From: Tubulanus polymorphus
Lineage: Eukaryota; Nemertea; Palaeonemertea; Tubulaniformes; Tubulanidae
Assembly: GCF_964204645.1 (NCBI RefSeq)
Contig: NC_134030.1
Coordinates: 15,778,447 to 15,838,446 of the forward strand
Reading direction: 5' to 3'
DNA: 60,000 bases
Both the position numbers and the translations under genes were made by a program. This document shows, piece by piece, positions 11,101-26,100 of this stretch (position 1 is its first letter; every line of letters begins with the position of its first letter). Below the pieces are notes generated by a model. The model was not told where the DNA came from, ran no database searches, and saw nothing but the letters and a program-made list of their open reading frames with translations.

Positions 11101-14100
11101 TAACTTTCATTCACTAGGCTCGTTGATTAAATGAGCTGAAAATCTCCTTAGCCAACAGGAGCAAATTTATAATGACTAACGGGCACAGGTCAGCATAAGC
11201 AAGGAGGTTCGAATCCCGCAGAATCCCTGGACACACTGGTCAGCTGACTGAATCGCCTAAGGTGATCTTCAAGTGCTGATCCAGGCTCGTGCCATGCTTA
11301 ACCCCCTAAACGTGTGCCCTTCAAAGTCAGTAAAAAATTTGGGTCAATTTTCATGTTTGTATTGTTGCAAAATGAAAAGCAATTCACTCTCAAATTATCT
11401 ATTCAGGTACTTAATATTTAAGTTCTGTCGTTTATTCAATAGGGAATGTGCCCCTTTTCGCGGCAAAAAGTGCCTTTTTTCTTGAAATAGAACTGCCCCT
11501 CAAAACAGCTTGACCCCGACACACTAGGCAATTTTACTAATGATTTCGTTTAATTGCCTAGAATAGTGTCCCCCGCCACGTGTGCACCAGTCAATTCCAA
11601 GGGATTTAAAAAATCATATGGTTCATGGGGTTTTTGCTATTATATGTTGAGTGCCCTTTCTTCAATAACGTAACTAAATTAGATAAACACCATGCAACCA
11701 TAACAATGAAAAAAAATATTTTGTTCCTAGGGCCTTTGTCTCGGTACAAATCACAATGGATACCTTTTCTGATGATATTTTGATTTATTTAATTTTTGAT
11801 TTATCCTGGTGATAGTGTTGCCATCACCACGTTGAATGTGTGTTAACTATCACTGGGATAGCTGATTTTTCCCGGTGATAAAGCACACAGGTTTGAAAAA
11901 CGCACTATCCCAGTGATAAAAATATTTAACACCGGGATAGCGATTTATCACCGGGATAAGGCTTATCACCGCTTTGAAAAACGCAGCCCAGATGATTTGC
12001 ATGTTAACGAAATTTACTCATCAAATCCTCATAACTTCCAAACTATTGTGTATAGGGCACTGAAACTTCAATAAGTATTTTTTTGAAAGAGGGGGTCCAC
12101 TGGGTGGGGTCATTTTTGGGGGTTCAGCGCAAAAATGCCCCCTATAAAGTTAGAATACTCACAATTTTGTGTTACAAACCTTAACTATGCTTCAGTCTCA
12201 GTCTATTCAGTCTATTACAGTCTCAATGTATGAATCTCCATCAAAATTGCAAAAAATTTAATTTACGGGGCGTATTTGAGGGCAAAATTCTTGAAGCATT
12301 AAGAACTACATCTTGTCTTCATCTTCATAACACAAAATGTTTTTGGCAAACTAAAGTTGCTACCAGTCAGCTATCATGGTAATGATCAGGCTAGTGTTTA
12401 GGAAAAAATCAATACAATCCATTAAAGTGTCTTCAAAATTTCCCAAAATATATGGTGTACAGACAAAATTGAATGAAGTACGTAGCCTAATGGGAATAGT
12501 CCCCAGTGAGGTAACTAGGGGTCCGGGGACACATCGCCCACTTGGGCAGTGGTTTGAAATGATCTACAAATGCGACCTGTTGATTCTGATTGTGCCGGTT
12601 TTTCTACTGCATATGTATCTAGGCTTGCTTAGTTTGCATGAATGAAATATCATGACAATCCATTGAAGTGTATCTAGGGTAGATTAGTTAGCATGAATGA
12701 AATATCATGACAATCCATTGAAGTACATCTAGGGTAGATTAGTTTGTATGAATCATATATCATGACAATCTATTTAAGCATCTTCAAAACTTCCAACAAT
12801 AACTGGTTTCATGGCAGATGGTTGAACTAACAGATGAAACTCAGTAAACTTGAGTCGAGAAGAAAACACAATATCCGTGTATGATGAATAAACGCGAGAA
12901 ATCCCACAATGAATACAGCCAAACAAGAAACTTGAATAGAAGAGTATATATTTGCGCAACGTTCTGGCTAAAGACTATTAGCCATCATCGGGCGTACTGA
13001 GAAATATATATATATATATATATATACATATATACTAGAACAAATCAAAAGAACCGAGTGAGCGATTAGAAAGTTTAAAGACAGATTAAAGTAATGACAC
13101 AACAACTGGAAAACAATAGTATTCTACATCTATTCCTTGAACACGGATACTCCCCCTAGACTTTGGTTACGATACGTTGATGATATTCTTGCCCTTATAC
13201 CTTGTGACTTTGATATTGATCTATTGGGGGTCCTCCCCAAAGAAAATTTTTGAAATTTAAAGCGTTTTCCAAGCAATTAGAGCGATCTTGAGCCCATGAA
13301 CGATCACCATATTTTGAAAGTAATGTCCATTTCCAATGCGGCACATCCACATTTCACTAACAATCATTATCTCAAACAGGACCCCTAACTAAGTGAACAT
13401 TGTGCGCTGCGCACCGCGCTACCCGAATGACTGTATTGAGTATAGACACTCGAGACAATTCAATTCAATTCAATTCAATCTTTATTCAGCATAAACATTA
13501 ATGAAACATTGTTTGCAACTGATACAAATTCGGTAAAATCAAGTATATACATAATAGGAGATAAACAAATAATAAAATGAAGCATAATTAACACTAATTA
13601 CAGATGAGTTAAAACATAATTGAAAATATACAGAACATTAATCAAAGAAATATTAGGACAATGGCAGACCGAGTTTAATAAATTTGGCTAGCTGAACAAT
13701 GCTGGTTGTAGGGTTTAGGTTGTCGAAAGTGGAGATTAAACTATTAACGTCTAAGATAGCTATATCTAATTCCTTTCTCAGATTGGCAACTCTTTTACAA
13801 TGGAACAAAAAGTGACATTCATCGTCCAACACATTACAAATATTGCACAAACGATTTTCCTTTTCTATACCGCGGTGTCTACCTTTTTCAATAATTAAGC
13901 TGTGAGTAGACGTCCGTAATTTAGCAACAGCATTTCTGAGGTTAAAATCTTTTAGCACTAATAAATATTTTTCTAACTTAAAACTTACTTTAACTGCTTT
14001 ATAAAAATTATAACGGGAATGATCACTTGATCTTACGTCCTTATGCCAGAGATCTACAAAGATAGCTGACAGACGCTTTCTAATACCCAGAATAATGTTA

Positions 14101-17100
14101 TTCGAATAATGCCCCAAGTTGTTCCAAACACGACGCTACGTTTTCTCACTATACGTACTACTACTAGTGGCTGTAAATAGACTTAGCCTATTAACGGTCG
14201 ATCGCTCACACTATGGGGTCACGCAGATACGCTATTTTCGCAATATAAATAATCGCAACATTTCAAACAAACAGTTTAGAATAAAGTCCGGCATTCCGGA
14301 TTAAAAAACTCCCTCCTCAGTTTGAGCCGTAGACGTAGCCTACACGTACAAATGAGGTCACATCACACAGGTGCACGGCTATCGCCGAAAGAAATTATAC
14401 ACTTATTAAACTTCAGTAATAGAATCTAACTGTAAAATGAAATAAATGATGTCCGGTCTGCAGCGCTTTTACGGCCACCGCTACCAACAAACTTTCGAAT
14501 AAACCCTACCCCCCCTCACATTTTCTCATTGTTTTTTGGCTTATCAGAAAAATGACCTTGGACTTGAAAAATCCGGAATTCCGGATAAATCCGGAAAAAT
14601 TTCCTCCCTGGTTCATTCTACTACTCTTTTTAATTATGCAGATCTGTTCACTTAGTGCCCTGGGCACTTTGGTGAGACTGGAGCCTCAGACATTGGTAGG
14701 CCGGAACAAATACATCAGATCGATTTGTATTACATTAAACTTTAAAGTGAGATATGGCCAGTTATAGTTCAAAAAGATCGACAAACCAATGTGTATTACT
14801 TTCAAAGACTTTCTAATGATAATTGGACCGACAATTTCATTTAAAAAACTTATTTAACTGTATGAAAAACACGCGTTTTCATAACGCGCACGGCAATATG
14901 AGCATATGCTATCACCGTAACGTATGTACTGTGTATCACTAGTGATCTTGATCTGCCAGCGCGGACTTGCCTCACTGATATGGCTAGACACCGACTGTTG
15001 CTACGCAATACATCTGCAGTAAATGAATAAACGAACGCCACACTGCCAAAAACTCGGCGACAATTTCGGTCTAACTGTAAAAATTTAAGCCTTTCAAGGA
15101 CATTGTTTGCCATTATCCCCTTTCATGTTCCTTCTCTTTGTTATTTTCTGATTATTCCTTAGTTTGTCCTCTCTTTTTAATCACTTTAGTATATGCCTTT
15201 CATTTTTAGATTACTTCAATCTGTTTTGCCCCTATTTTGCTTTTGCTAACTTAACTATTGTTTCCAGCCATTGTCATTATTTAAATCTATATTCCCCTTT
15301 CAACTTTTTAATCATTCACTCTGTTCTTTTGTTTTGTTCTAGTATAAATATCTGGTGATATTCTCCTGTTCTCAGAACGCCTGATGATGGCTAATAGTAT
15401 TTAGCCGAAACATTGTGCAAATATATACTCTTCTATTCAAGTTTCTCGTTTTGGCTGTATTCATTGTGAGATTTCTCACGTTGAAAAGTAAACTTATTAG
15501 CGAATGATATATTAATCTATATAGCGCATTTCTATAAAATATAATCAATGCACTTTTCATGATTTAAACATGATGTAATGGTGAATGGATTAGATGGGTT
15601 TGGTTGCATAGAACCATCTCAATAAATCAGACTTACAGCTTTACAACTATTCGCAATTAAACTTGCTGTTTTCTTATAAGTTTTCTGTAAATAATGAGCA
15701 AATCTTTGATCTTCATCTTCTTTAGATCCGAGCTGCATAAATTCACCTGTAACATATTTCATTGATATAATTGAACAAGAGAATCATAAGTCCGTGGAAG
15801 CAATGCAAGCACACTTAATTCTCTTTAAGTTTCAAATCACATACTGTTATAAGAAACATAGACAGTAAATTTTGATATGTTGAAGTCAGTGTAAGCGATT
15901 ACACACATAATATTCACTGACTAATAAAGCTTCTTCTAAACAACATCCGAATTAGGAAAGATGGATTCGAGATTATAATATTGCCTTTTTAAAGCAAATA
16001 AATAACATTTATGGTGATAAGAGGTAATTTGACATCACAAATAACATTATCAGATGTTTCTGCTCTTAATTAGCACATACTAATGAATATATCTTTAGCA
16101 AATTCAATTCGATTTAACTTATAATTGTTTAAAATAACTAGAAAGCCAGCTAGAAAAGGCTGTGTTACCTACATGCGTACATGTCATTGACAATACAACA
16201 TAATCATTTTGACAGAGAAAAACGGTTCAAAATTATGTTTGTCTCTGTGGAGTATGCCGCTACGCTGCTAAATATTTGGCTTTCATATTCCTTGAGGTTC
16301 TTGTTCGTTGGACTATCCAATCAGTCCAGTTTCAAACTTGACTGAATGCCTCTTAAAAGCAGATGAATAACAGCTAAATCAAAAACTCATTGAAGAAAAT
16401 GATTCTATGACTTATCAAAACTTTATTGAAATCTTTCCAAAAAACATTTCTCAAATATCCAATCTTTTACGACAATTAGAGATCAAGTGTGGCCTAAAAT
16501 TGCTATTGTTTTTAACGACAGATAATGTTTCATTTATATGCGATACTCATTTTTGAGAAATTTTAGCTGTAATCAGTGATGGATTACTAAAATATTAAGG
16601 GCAAATATTATCAAAACTTTACTTTCCACGATTTCCCCTTACAAAAAATTCACGCATGTAATTTGTGTGAAAACCACATATTACACATGTGAAATGTGTG
16701 AAAGACATAAAAAACACAGGTGATCCCATTACACATGTGATCTGTGTTGCGGGGCACATCACATGTGTGAATAACACATCATCACAGGTGTGGTTGTGAA
16801 ATACATGTGTGATTGAGATGTTATTCACAACTCAAATCACGTGTGTGAACGCTGGGATCACACATGTGGTAACATCATTAAGTCCAATCTGCAACACTTG
16901 TGATTGTACATGTGATCACTTCGTCCGAACTAGTCCCATGTTTGTTCCAAATGCTGAACATCTGCATTTCACAAAATATGTTTTGTCATAAAATCGAATT
17001 TTTGAATAAGAATATTTCCATAACTGTTCTCATTACACGATATTTTCAGAACAGGAAAACATATATTTTTAACACATGGTTCTAATACTACTGGGTTCTA

Positions 17101-20100
17101 CCAAGTATGAGTGTCCTCTCAACCATTGATAGTTTATAGAGTTTGTATTTTTATTCCGCTTAATTGATAAAAAGGTTATTCTATGGTTTTGCATTTGCTG
17201 TTAAGTTTAAAATAAATTGTCCATGGGCTAAGTCTGGTTTACCTTGAAAACTGGAGCCTGTTTGGCCAGGGCATTGCTTATGAAAATCTTTTTAATTCGT
17301 GGATTCGAAGATCTATTATTTTATTTCATCATTCTGAAAGAATAATTTTTTAGTCAAATCAAGGCCAAAAATAAACATTTGTTTACGGTCCACGTCCAAA
17401 ATTACGTAAGGTAAAAAGTAGGCAGGAAATCATTTTATATTTGGACAAAAATAAATGAAAAATATTTCAATAAAATTCATATGATATCACCAATCAGAGG
17501 GTGGCTAAATATTGAGTCTTGACAACTGCTTCCAATCTATGGCCACGGATGCTACGTAACATACCGGTACCGCAATAAAAAATCGGGGTATGAAAGAAGA
17601 TCTTTATAAATCCTGGATTTTACCACTTAAATATTCTGACCTCGACCGATTACCTTTATAATTTGCTGCTAAGTATTTTCAGGTCACAAGAAATGACAAT
17701 TTATTACAAATTCTATCAAACAGAAAACACAGCGCTCATCTTCTGCTGATGAAATGTCAAACGTGCATGCGCAAGCAAGCAGCGTTATTACAGTATCACT
17801 ATATAGTAGTGTATATTTTAGTGTAGTAAGAGCATGTGTGTGTGTGCAACAATCTAATGATTAGCGCTCGCACGCACGTGGAGGCCTTAGTTTTTTGTAG
17901 AAATTTAACAAAGTTGACCATGTCATTGGCGGAGGTTCACCATGTCTTCAATGGCATCGATTATACGTCGCTTAAGCTGAGAACCAATGAAGTAAATGCT
18001 CACATAAAAAACGTACCGCAAATTCACACGAATTGGCTCAATGCCAACTTCATATCGCTGACAAACGTTAATCAACAAGAGGACTTTAAAGTCCTGGGGT
18101 TCGAAGAAGCAAAGTCTGATATACAAATTATAAATCACATAAAAGAAAGGCAAATTATGAAATGAAATTGATATTCCATTAGAGAAGTGTGTTTAAAAAA
18201 ATTCAATTTGTTTTCCGTTTGCATTGCGCACACGGTAATGTTACTGTTTACATCTGACGTCATCGATAAAATGGGGCGCGCAGCTGAGCCTGCCTGTCAA
18301 TCAACATAATTGGTTTACACTAAAAATGTGCTTACTTGAAAAACTATGTAGTGTATCAATCTAGAATTTTCGGCACAATATTCGATGCTAAATACCTTAC
18401 GTTAAAGGTTTATTTGGTGTAAATCGGATCACAAATATTTCTAATATTTTGTTCTTAACTTTTGAAGTGGAAGCCGGTGTCGGTATCAACGTGTGTATGG
18501 CTGTACGTACGGGTACTGGCGCTTTAACAAGCTCAGCATTGATGGTGTATTTATGCGCGAGTAGATGTAATGATTTGTTTTAACCAACCGCTAAATCAGC
18601 ATTCATTATGCATGATTTTAGAAAATGATATTATTCAGAGTATTTGAATACATCTATCATGATAATTATAATATTCTTAAGACAAGTGAATTACGTATGT
18701 GGACCTATTTCATTGAGGCGAATCACTCAATCCGAAAAAAATCTTCTGATCCTGTCACATGACTTCATGACTGCAACTTGACGATAGCTTAGGTTCTCAT
18801 TCTTCGAACCAAAAATATAACGAAGACAGTGTTTCTGCCAACTAAAACGACACTCACATCCCAAGTGGAATTATACCTGGGCTCTGAGGGTCGCATATCA
18901 TATGCGTCCCTAATAAATCTTACTACTGTGACCAAATATTTGACATATTAATCTGAGGTATGGCCAATCTGGCAGTATTTAATGAAGTATGTGATAACTT
19001 TTCATCAAAAAGTTCTGACAGAAATTTCAAAAGTTTATTGACATCCGCCTGCAAAAAAATACGTAGGGGCGGTACGTACGAGCGCCGAAGGCGCGAGCAC
19101 TTATCGGGAACGGTTTTCGATATGTAGGTGCTCAGATGCGTTTTCCCAGCATTTTGGGTCATAATCAACTAGTTTAAGTTCGGTAATTCTAATAGCCTTT
19201 GGCTAGAAAGTGAACATCGGCAGTTTGCTTGAAGCACTTTTCTGAAGGAGATTGGTAGTCCTACGTGCATAAAATAGTTTGATGTTCTTCCATTCATATA
19301 ACTAGATTTGTCAATAAAGCTCAGCAAGCCTTTATTTATTTCCATTTGGTAACCTAATGTTTGAAAAAAATTTTGGTAATCATAATAAGTTTTTCTACGG
19401 GCATTGAGACTTGAAAACTTTATTTTGAAGAATTTATTTTTTTAATTTTTAACATGCCGGGAAATACCAGGATATTTATAGGCCTGACCTGAGCGGCGCC
19501 GCACGGCTCCGCGTTGGCCATAGAGGCACTACGATACTTCCTGACGATTGGACCTGTCGGATCTTCTCCAGACATCTGGATATTACAATGAAAGGAGGAA
19601 ACCAGTTATTATTATGACTTGTCCAACATATTGTGATTGCGTTAATAGATTTTGCCCCGGTCTGGTTTCCAAGATGCGTAAAGTCGCAGTTGAGCATTAG
19701 CTCTTGACGCAAACTGGTCAATTTCTAACTCTCCAAAATAATATACTGCTTGATTAAAGACCTGTCTATTGAGCATCCATTCAATTCGGCGGTGAAAATG
19801 CCTGCACTCGAAATCTGTAACGACATTCAAATGCCTTAGCATGTATGCTGTTGAAATCCACAGCTCTTTGCTTATAAACCATTCATTATGCTGGAGTGAC
19901 TGTGAACCCCCATGTGGTTCATCCATGTGATGGCAGTAGTATTATCTGTCTTGAGAAGGACATTGGTGTGATAAATATCTCCACAAAATGACTTCAGTGC
20001 TAGAAATCCAGCCAAGAGTTCGAGATAATTAATTGTCTCTTCCTATCACTATACAATATGGCTTACCTGCCCCCTGTTTTTCAAATTTCAATACTAGGGT

Positions 20101-23100
20101 TCCTCGACCAATTCTCTTGTGAATTGTGAGAATTTCTTTAATCCACCAACCTCATTCCATTTTAACCAGTTCAGATGAGGTCATATTGGCATCATAACTA
20201 CCTGCTAGCATTCTCGCTGCTTGAATTTTTTCTCTTCCTGTTAACTGGTAGTGGAGTTGACAGTACTCCATGCAAGGTAATGCTGCTACCAAGAGCCCCA
20301 GGGTTCTAGCTACTATTCAAATAGCAACTGTGTCATTCAGTAATAAGAAAGTACAACTTCCCATAATGCCTTTCTTTCGTCTTAGAGCTGAGAAGACGGG
20401 TTTGCCTATTTTTGTATATGTATTCACCTTAAAATGATAGTAAGCTATATGCTCATTTAAACGTTTCAGATCAAGGATTGCTCTAAATTTGTCTTCTTCC
20501 TTTTTTGGTCTGATGAAAATACTGGACAAGTACTCGCTATTGGAATGACATGAATAAAACTCTACATGAATAAACTCAAGTTTATACCAGCAGACTGTGT
20601 CGAAAATAAATTCATCAGATGTAAGGATCCTCCATTTATTCATAAATTCCCAGTTATATATTTGTTATTAACTGTTGGTGATGATTATAAGCAAAATCAG
20701 GACTTATTAGTTTCTCAAAATTCTCTGCCTGTCATATTATTGAGACAGCGTCTTATATGCATCCTCTTCCATTCCGTCCAGAAACAGCCGGTTAACGATT
20801 TCTGCTTACTCAGCATCCAATGCAGATATCTTATCCACTTTCTCAACTTCAACCTGATATCGGCGTAGAGTGCAGATGAACTCGACGCTTCTGACTCAAC
20901 TCAGGCCTTTTTGCAGGTGGTTGAGTCTCCTGAAGCTGATTATCCTCCTCATCATCAGAACCCGACATTGAATGCGGGTTGTAGTTCCGTGTAATGAACA
21001 AGTCCTGTTCAGAAGAATAATCCTCAAACTCAGGATCCTCATCCTAGTTAACATATCAATCTTACTTGCCAGTTCCTTCTGCTTTTGCGCAATTGATTGA
21101 GTCATCAATTCAATCTTCCTCAAACTATCATCCTTATTGTTGTTATTAAGGTCACTACTGACACTGTGATCATCGACCTAAGTCCTTCCTTGGTCAGGCA
21201 GTTGACTGATTTCTACTTTGTAGGAGCAGAGCTTCGCGAGCTATGTTTGTTAGTTTCCGGCTTTCTCCTGCTAACCCTGAATCATAGAACACGTTATGGG
21301 CTACAACTTTCCAATTGATTGTAGTAAAACAATACGCTTAGGTATCAATATAATGTTCAAAAACTTTTTCCCACCTACGAATGAGTACTGATGACACCAA
21401 GATGGCCACCAATTGCGTCATAATGAGCTGATAAAAAATACCAGTCTTGGGTATAAAAACATCCCTTTCTAAAGAATACCCATCACAAATTGCAATAGGA
21501 AATGGCAAAGCGTAAGGAAGCTACATGACCCAGAATTCGGGCCAAAATTTACATTTTTGGGCACTATTTTTGGGCTATCTTTGGAACTCCCTTGATCCAG
21601 AGCTCCATAGCATAACATACATCAAGATATTCAAAAGCACTTTAAAGACATTCTTATTTCGAAAGGCGTATCAGTAACCACCCACTACAGCGCCGGTGAA
21701 GACAGAATCAGTGGAACAGGCGCTATATAAATGTTTATGTGATTGATTAATGGATATCTTGAGTCCGATTGACCAAATTTTTCTTATGCTGATGGGCTGT
21801 TGGGGAATCCAAATATACACGAAAGATCAAGGTAATTGATCAAAGGGTCTTCAAATTTCCCTCATGAACTTCAAAAATGTATAAAAAGTGCTGATTTTGG
21901 CGAACAACAATGGCTGCCAGTCGTCCATCTTGATTCTGACAAGGCCAATTTTTGGGCTGAAGATGTGTCTAGGGTTACATGTGTAACCCAAATATCAAGA
22001 CATTACATTGAAGCTTCTTCAACACTTCCCAAAATAACTGGATAACTGGACGGACGGACAAAGGGACGAAAAGTGAACGCAATAGGCCGCTGGGACTAAC
22101 GTCCTAAGTGGGCTTAAAAGAACCGGGCAGGACATGATGCACAGGCACAGTGTGTACTTAATTAACATGTCTAGCTGTAAATGCTAGCAACACTAAGTAT
22201 ACTTGCCCCAGCAGTAAGTACATCATTAATTTTGATGGCTAACTCAATAACTGCAAAAATTCAATTTCATGTTGTTAAAGTTTAATGAGGATCCTTACCT
22301 TTGACAAGATCTTCTATTACTTGTGCTAATACAACAATAACTTCAATGTTCTTTAATTTTGCTAAAGCTTTGGATGCTTTTGAAAGTATAAAATCACCTA
22401 CTAAAATCGCCTAAAAATAAATTCAATTAATTCATTATGACATCAATCAGCTTACCACATCAAATAATCAATATTACAATGTACATCCACTTCCGCAAAA
22501 AAACTCCACTAATATCATTCTCAAGTGGTAAAATTTGCTATTAAAATAAAAGTAAAAATATTTAAAAGTCAATGATAGATTGTTCATTGTTTACATCATC
22601 ATCCTATGAAAGGTTGGCTCCGACGATATTCAAATCATCAGGACATGTTAATTCTTAATGCCCTTACCAGTATGTACCTAGTTGACATGAGTTGAATGTG
22701 CAAAGAGGAGCTCCTATCTATAATCTTCCTATCAATCACATAAGAAAAGCACACAGTGCCTGAATAAAAACATAGGCTAATTTCATTGATCAGGAATGCT
22801 TTATTGAATGATTGCCATTATATATACATGCACATGTATCATTGATTCTATTTAACTGCTGACGTCATTACGAGGTTCCATGAGATACACACGCTTAGAT
22901 CCGACATTCAATTGCATGCTTGATCTGGCAAACTTCAGAGAACTTTGTTCGGATTATTCAGATTTAATGGCTTGAATTTTCGTTTATCCGTGTCAAAACC
23001 TAACTTACAAGAAGGCGCAATCGTCTTGTTAGGCCATCTAATCATACGCTGGACGTTTGACATTGCGTTTCAATACTTTTTGTTGGTGTATGCGATTGGA

Positions 23101-26100
23101 TTTTTTTTCTGGTGTTCTCATGTCAGAACCGCACAGCCATTTTGAATTTTTAACCATGCCGATCATGGCCAAAGAATTTATCCTTGCCGAGGCACTTTTT
23201 AGCAAGCCGCTATCTCAAACTGCAAATGCGGTTGGTGGAGAGTCTGAATCGACGATTAGTAGGACTGGAACAGTCGATAAAAATGCAGTGAATGACGTAC
23301 TAGTAAGTGGTTCTTCACGATTTCCTCAAAATCATGGTGACTCGGCTATAAAGTTGAGTGCGAAGAGTGCCTGGGTCGCTACAATTTGTAAGACTAGGTC
23401 ACGAACCAGAAAGTTGGTTAAAAACAAGCCTCCTAACCGCGGCAATCCCTCACCGGCACTTGAAATTCATGATGAAAATTCACATGAATTCGATGGAATT
23501 GAGGCTATGATTCTATCAAAACTGGGCAGTCTTATTGACTCTAAGTTCGAAGCAAGAAACAAAATTCTTAATATGGACTTTCCTAAATTAACATGAGTGT
23601 ATGCTTATAATCAGCATCAAAATTAAAACAGTGGTAGTCTAGATTAGAGATTACAAGCAGAACAAATGAAAAATATTGAAAACTATTGGATTGAATTCAA
23701 ATGATGGAAGACTGACTTTTTACAGAGAATTAGATCGAAAGTAAGAACGAAAAATATCAAGAAAAAAGTTTATTTTTCGAATTATGAATGGAAACGCATA
23801 TACCTGATATTTTTGGCAGAATATCAGAGAATCAAAAAAGCCTAAAATGTCTCCCTTGATCGAATCCAGAAGTTTTGATGAACATCTGTCAATTGATACA
23901 ATCTCAGTCGCACACAACTGATTCATCATGAATACACATGGTAGTGGGTTTTCCCCACTGACTCAAATAGACACTCTCTGCGTTCATGGTGTGACGATTT
24001 CTATCCACTGTGTACGAAGTTTGATGGACAATTTATTTTCGTAGATTGAACAATTTCCAAGATTAACTCCACTCTTTCCCAATTTTACTGCCCTTCTATA
24101 TAATTCACTGCTTTTCACAGCCGGCCGCGATGAACCCTGGCCGTTGAATCATTTGCAGTTTCCAAGAAAACATTAACAAGGCCACACGAGGTGCACTTTT
24201 CATATACATGCGCTGATCATTACACCACATAGCAGCGAGCCTCTGTTACGCACACGTTTGTGATGCATGAATATATGTAAAAGGGCATGTGTTCTTCTGA
24301 AACAAAATGTAGTGTTCCAACAACAAATAAATAACTAAATTGATAAATAAGCAACGGATTGCGATGAAATTCAATAGGGTTAGAGCTTTTATTACTGCAG
24401 TGAATGTTTTAAAAGTTCCAATGAAAATCTAAGCCTCATTTGGAGGTTTTTTTGTACCAAAAGAAGAAAGTTTCATAATATGCGATAACAAAAATGGACC
24501 ACGCTACAGCAAAAGTCCAAAAAAATGCAAGCTTTCATTCAGGGTGAACCCCCACCCAAACGGCCCAGGTAATGCGCTGCTGCTACTGCAGCAGGCAATG
24601 CGAGCCAGTCTGCACGGGACGCTGTCGAGAGCGATAGTCCAACCCCAGGAGCAAATTCTTTGACAAAATTGTAGCCCATGGTCGAAGAAGAAATCCCAGA
24701 TGATTCACATCAGGATCTTATTTCTGAACTGACGGCTATGTATGCAGAGGATGAGGATATGGGGCCCTGTCGATGCACAACTTGCCCCTATTCTTGTCGA
24801 TTTATTTGAAAATAAGATGTCGGATGACAGGCTTAAATTTGTTTTTTTTCCACAGCTCTTTGCTTATAAACCATTCATTATGCTGGAGTGACTGTGAACC
24901 CCATATACATGCGCTGATCATTACACCACATAGCAGCGAGCCTCTGTTACGCACACGTTTGTGATGCATGAATATATGTAAAAGGGCATGTGTTCTTCTG
25001 AAACAAAATGTAGTGTTCCAACAACAAATAAATAACTAAATTGATAAATAAGCAACGGATTGCGATGAAATTCAATAGGGTTAGAGCTTTTATTACTGCA
25101 GTGAATGTTTTAAAAGTTCCAATGAAAATCTAAGCCTCATTTGGAGGTTTTTTTGTACCAAAAGAAGAAAGTTTCATAATATGCGATAACAAAAATGGAC
25201 CACGCTACAGCAAAAGTCCAAAAAAATGAAAGCTTTCATTCAGGGTGAACCCCCACCCAAACGGCCCAGGAAATGCGCTGCTGCTACTGCAGCAGGCAAT
25301 GCGAGCCAGTCTGCACGGGACGCTGTCGAGAGCGATAGTCCAACCCCAGGAGCAAATTCTTTGACAAAATTGTAGCCCATGGTCGAAGAAGAAATCCCAG
25401 ATGATTCACATCAGGATCTTATTTCTGAACTGACGGCTATGTATGCAGAGGATGAGGATATGGGGCCCTGTCGATGCACAACTTGCCCCTATTCTTGTCG
25501 ATTTATTTGAAAATAAGATGTCGGATGACAGGCTTAAATTTGTGTTGCAGCATTACAATAGGCCCGAGAATATCGATGTAGGGTCTCCCGCAATTAACCC
25601 AGAAATCTGCTCATCAATTTCATTGGAGTGCAGAAGTCACAATGTAAAATTTAAAAAAATGGGCACAAAAATGGCGAATTTTAATGAGCTTTCACTGATA
25701 AGAAGCAAGTTGATATGAAACTTGTCGTTAAAATGACAATGGATGTGTTTGCGCTTACATGTGCATCGCAACACTCGCTAGCAGAGCAACGGCGCTACAA
25801 ACTTAGACCTGGCATAAATCCAAAAAATTGATCGATTTGCGCCGGTAAGTGTTAAAGAGTCCTCTGAAGTTTTATTTGGAGTTGACTTTGCAATTAAGGT
25901 CAAAGAGCTCAATGAAGTTGGTGCCATATTCAATAAAGACTATTCTCAACGTGACTCTAAAATACAGAATTATATTATTTGTTCGTCTGTTGGCAATTCA
26001 TGTTAACAGACGAGCAAACGGACGGACGAACGAACAAAGGAACAGACAGATGGATAAACGCAATAGCCTACTGGGACTAAAGTCTTAAGCCGGCTATAAA

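Noticed and set aside
11180-11225. tRNA gene or SINE from GGTTCGAATCCCG near 11209
   Set aside because: The B-box is good but no A-box, acceptor stem or cloverleaf could be laid out around it.
12640-12790. CRISPR-like spaced repeat
   Set aside because: Units are plain 66-bp tandem repeats in an animal genome with no cas gene.
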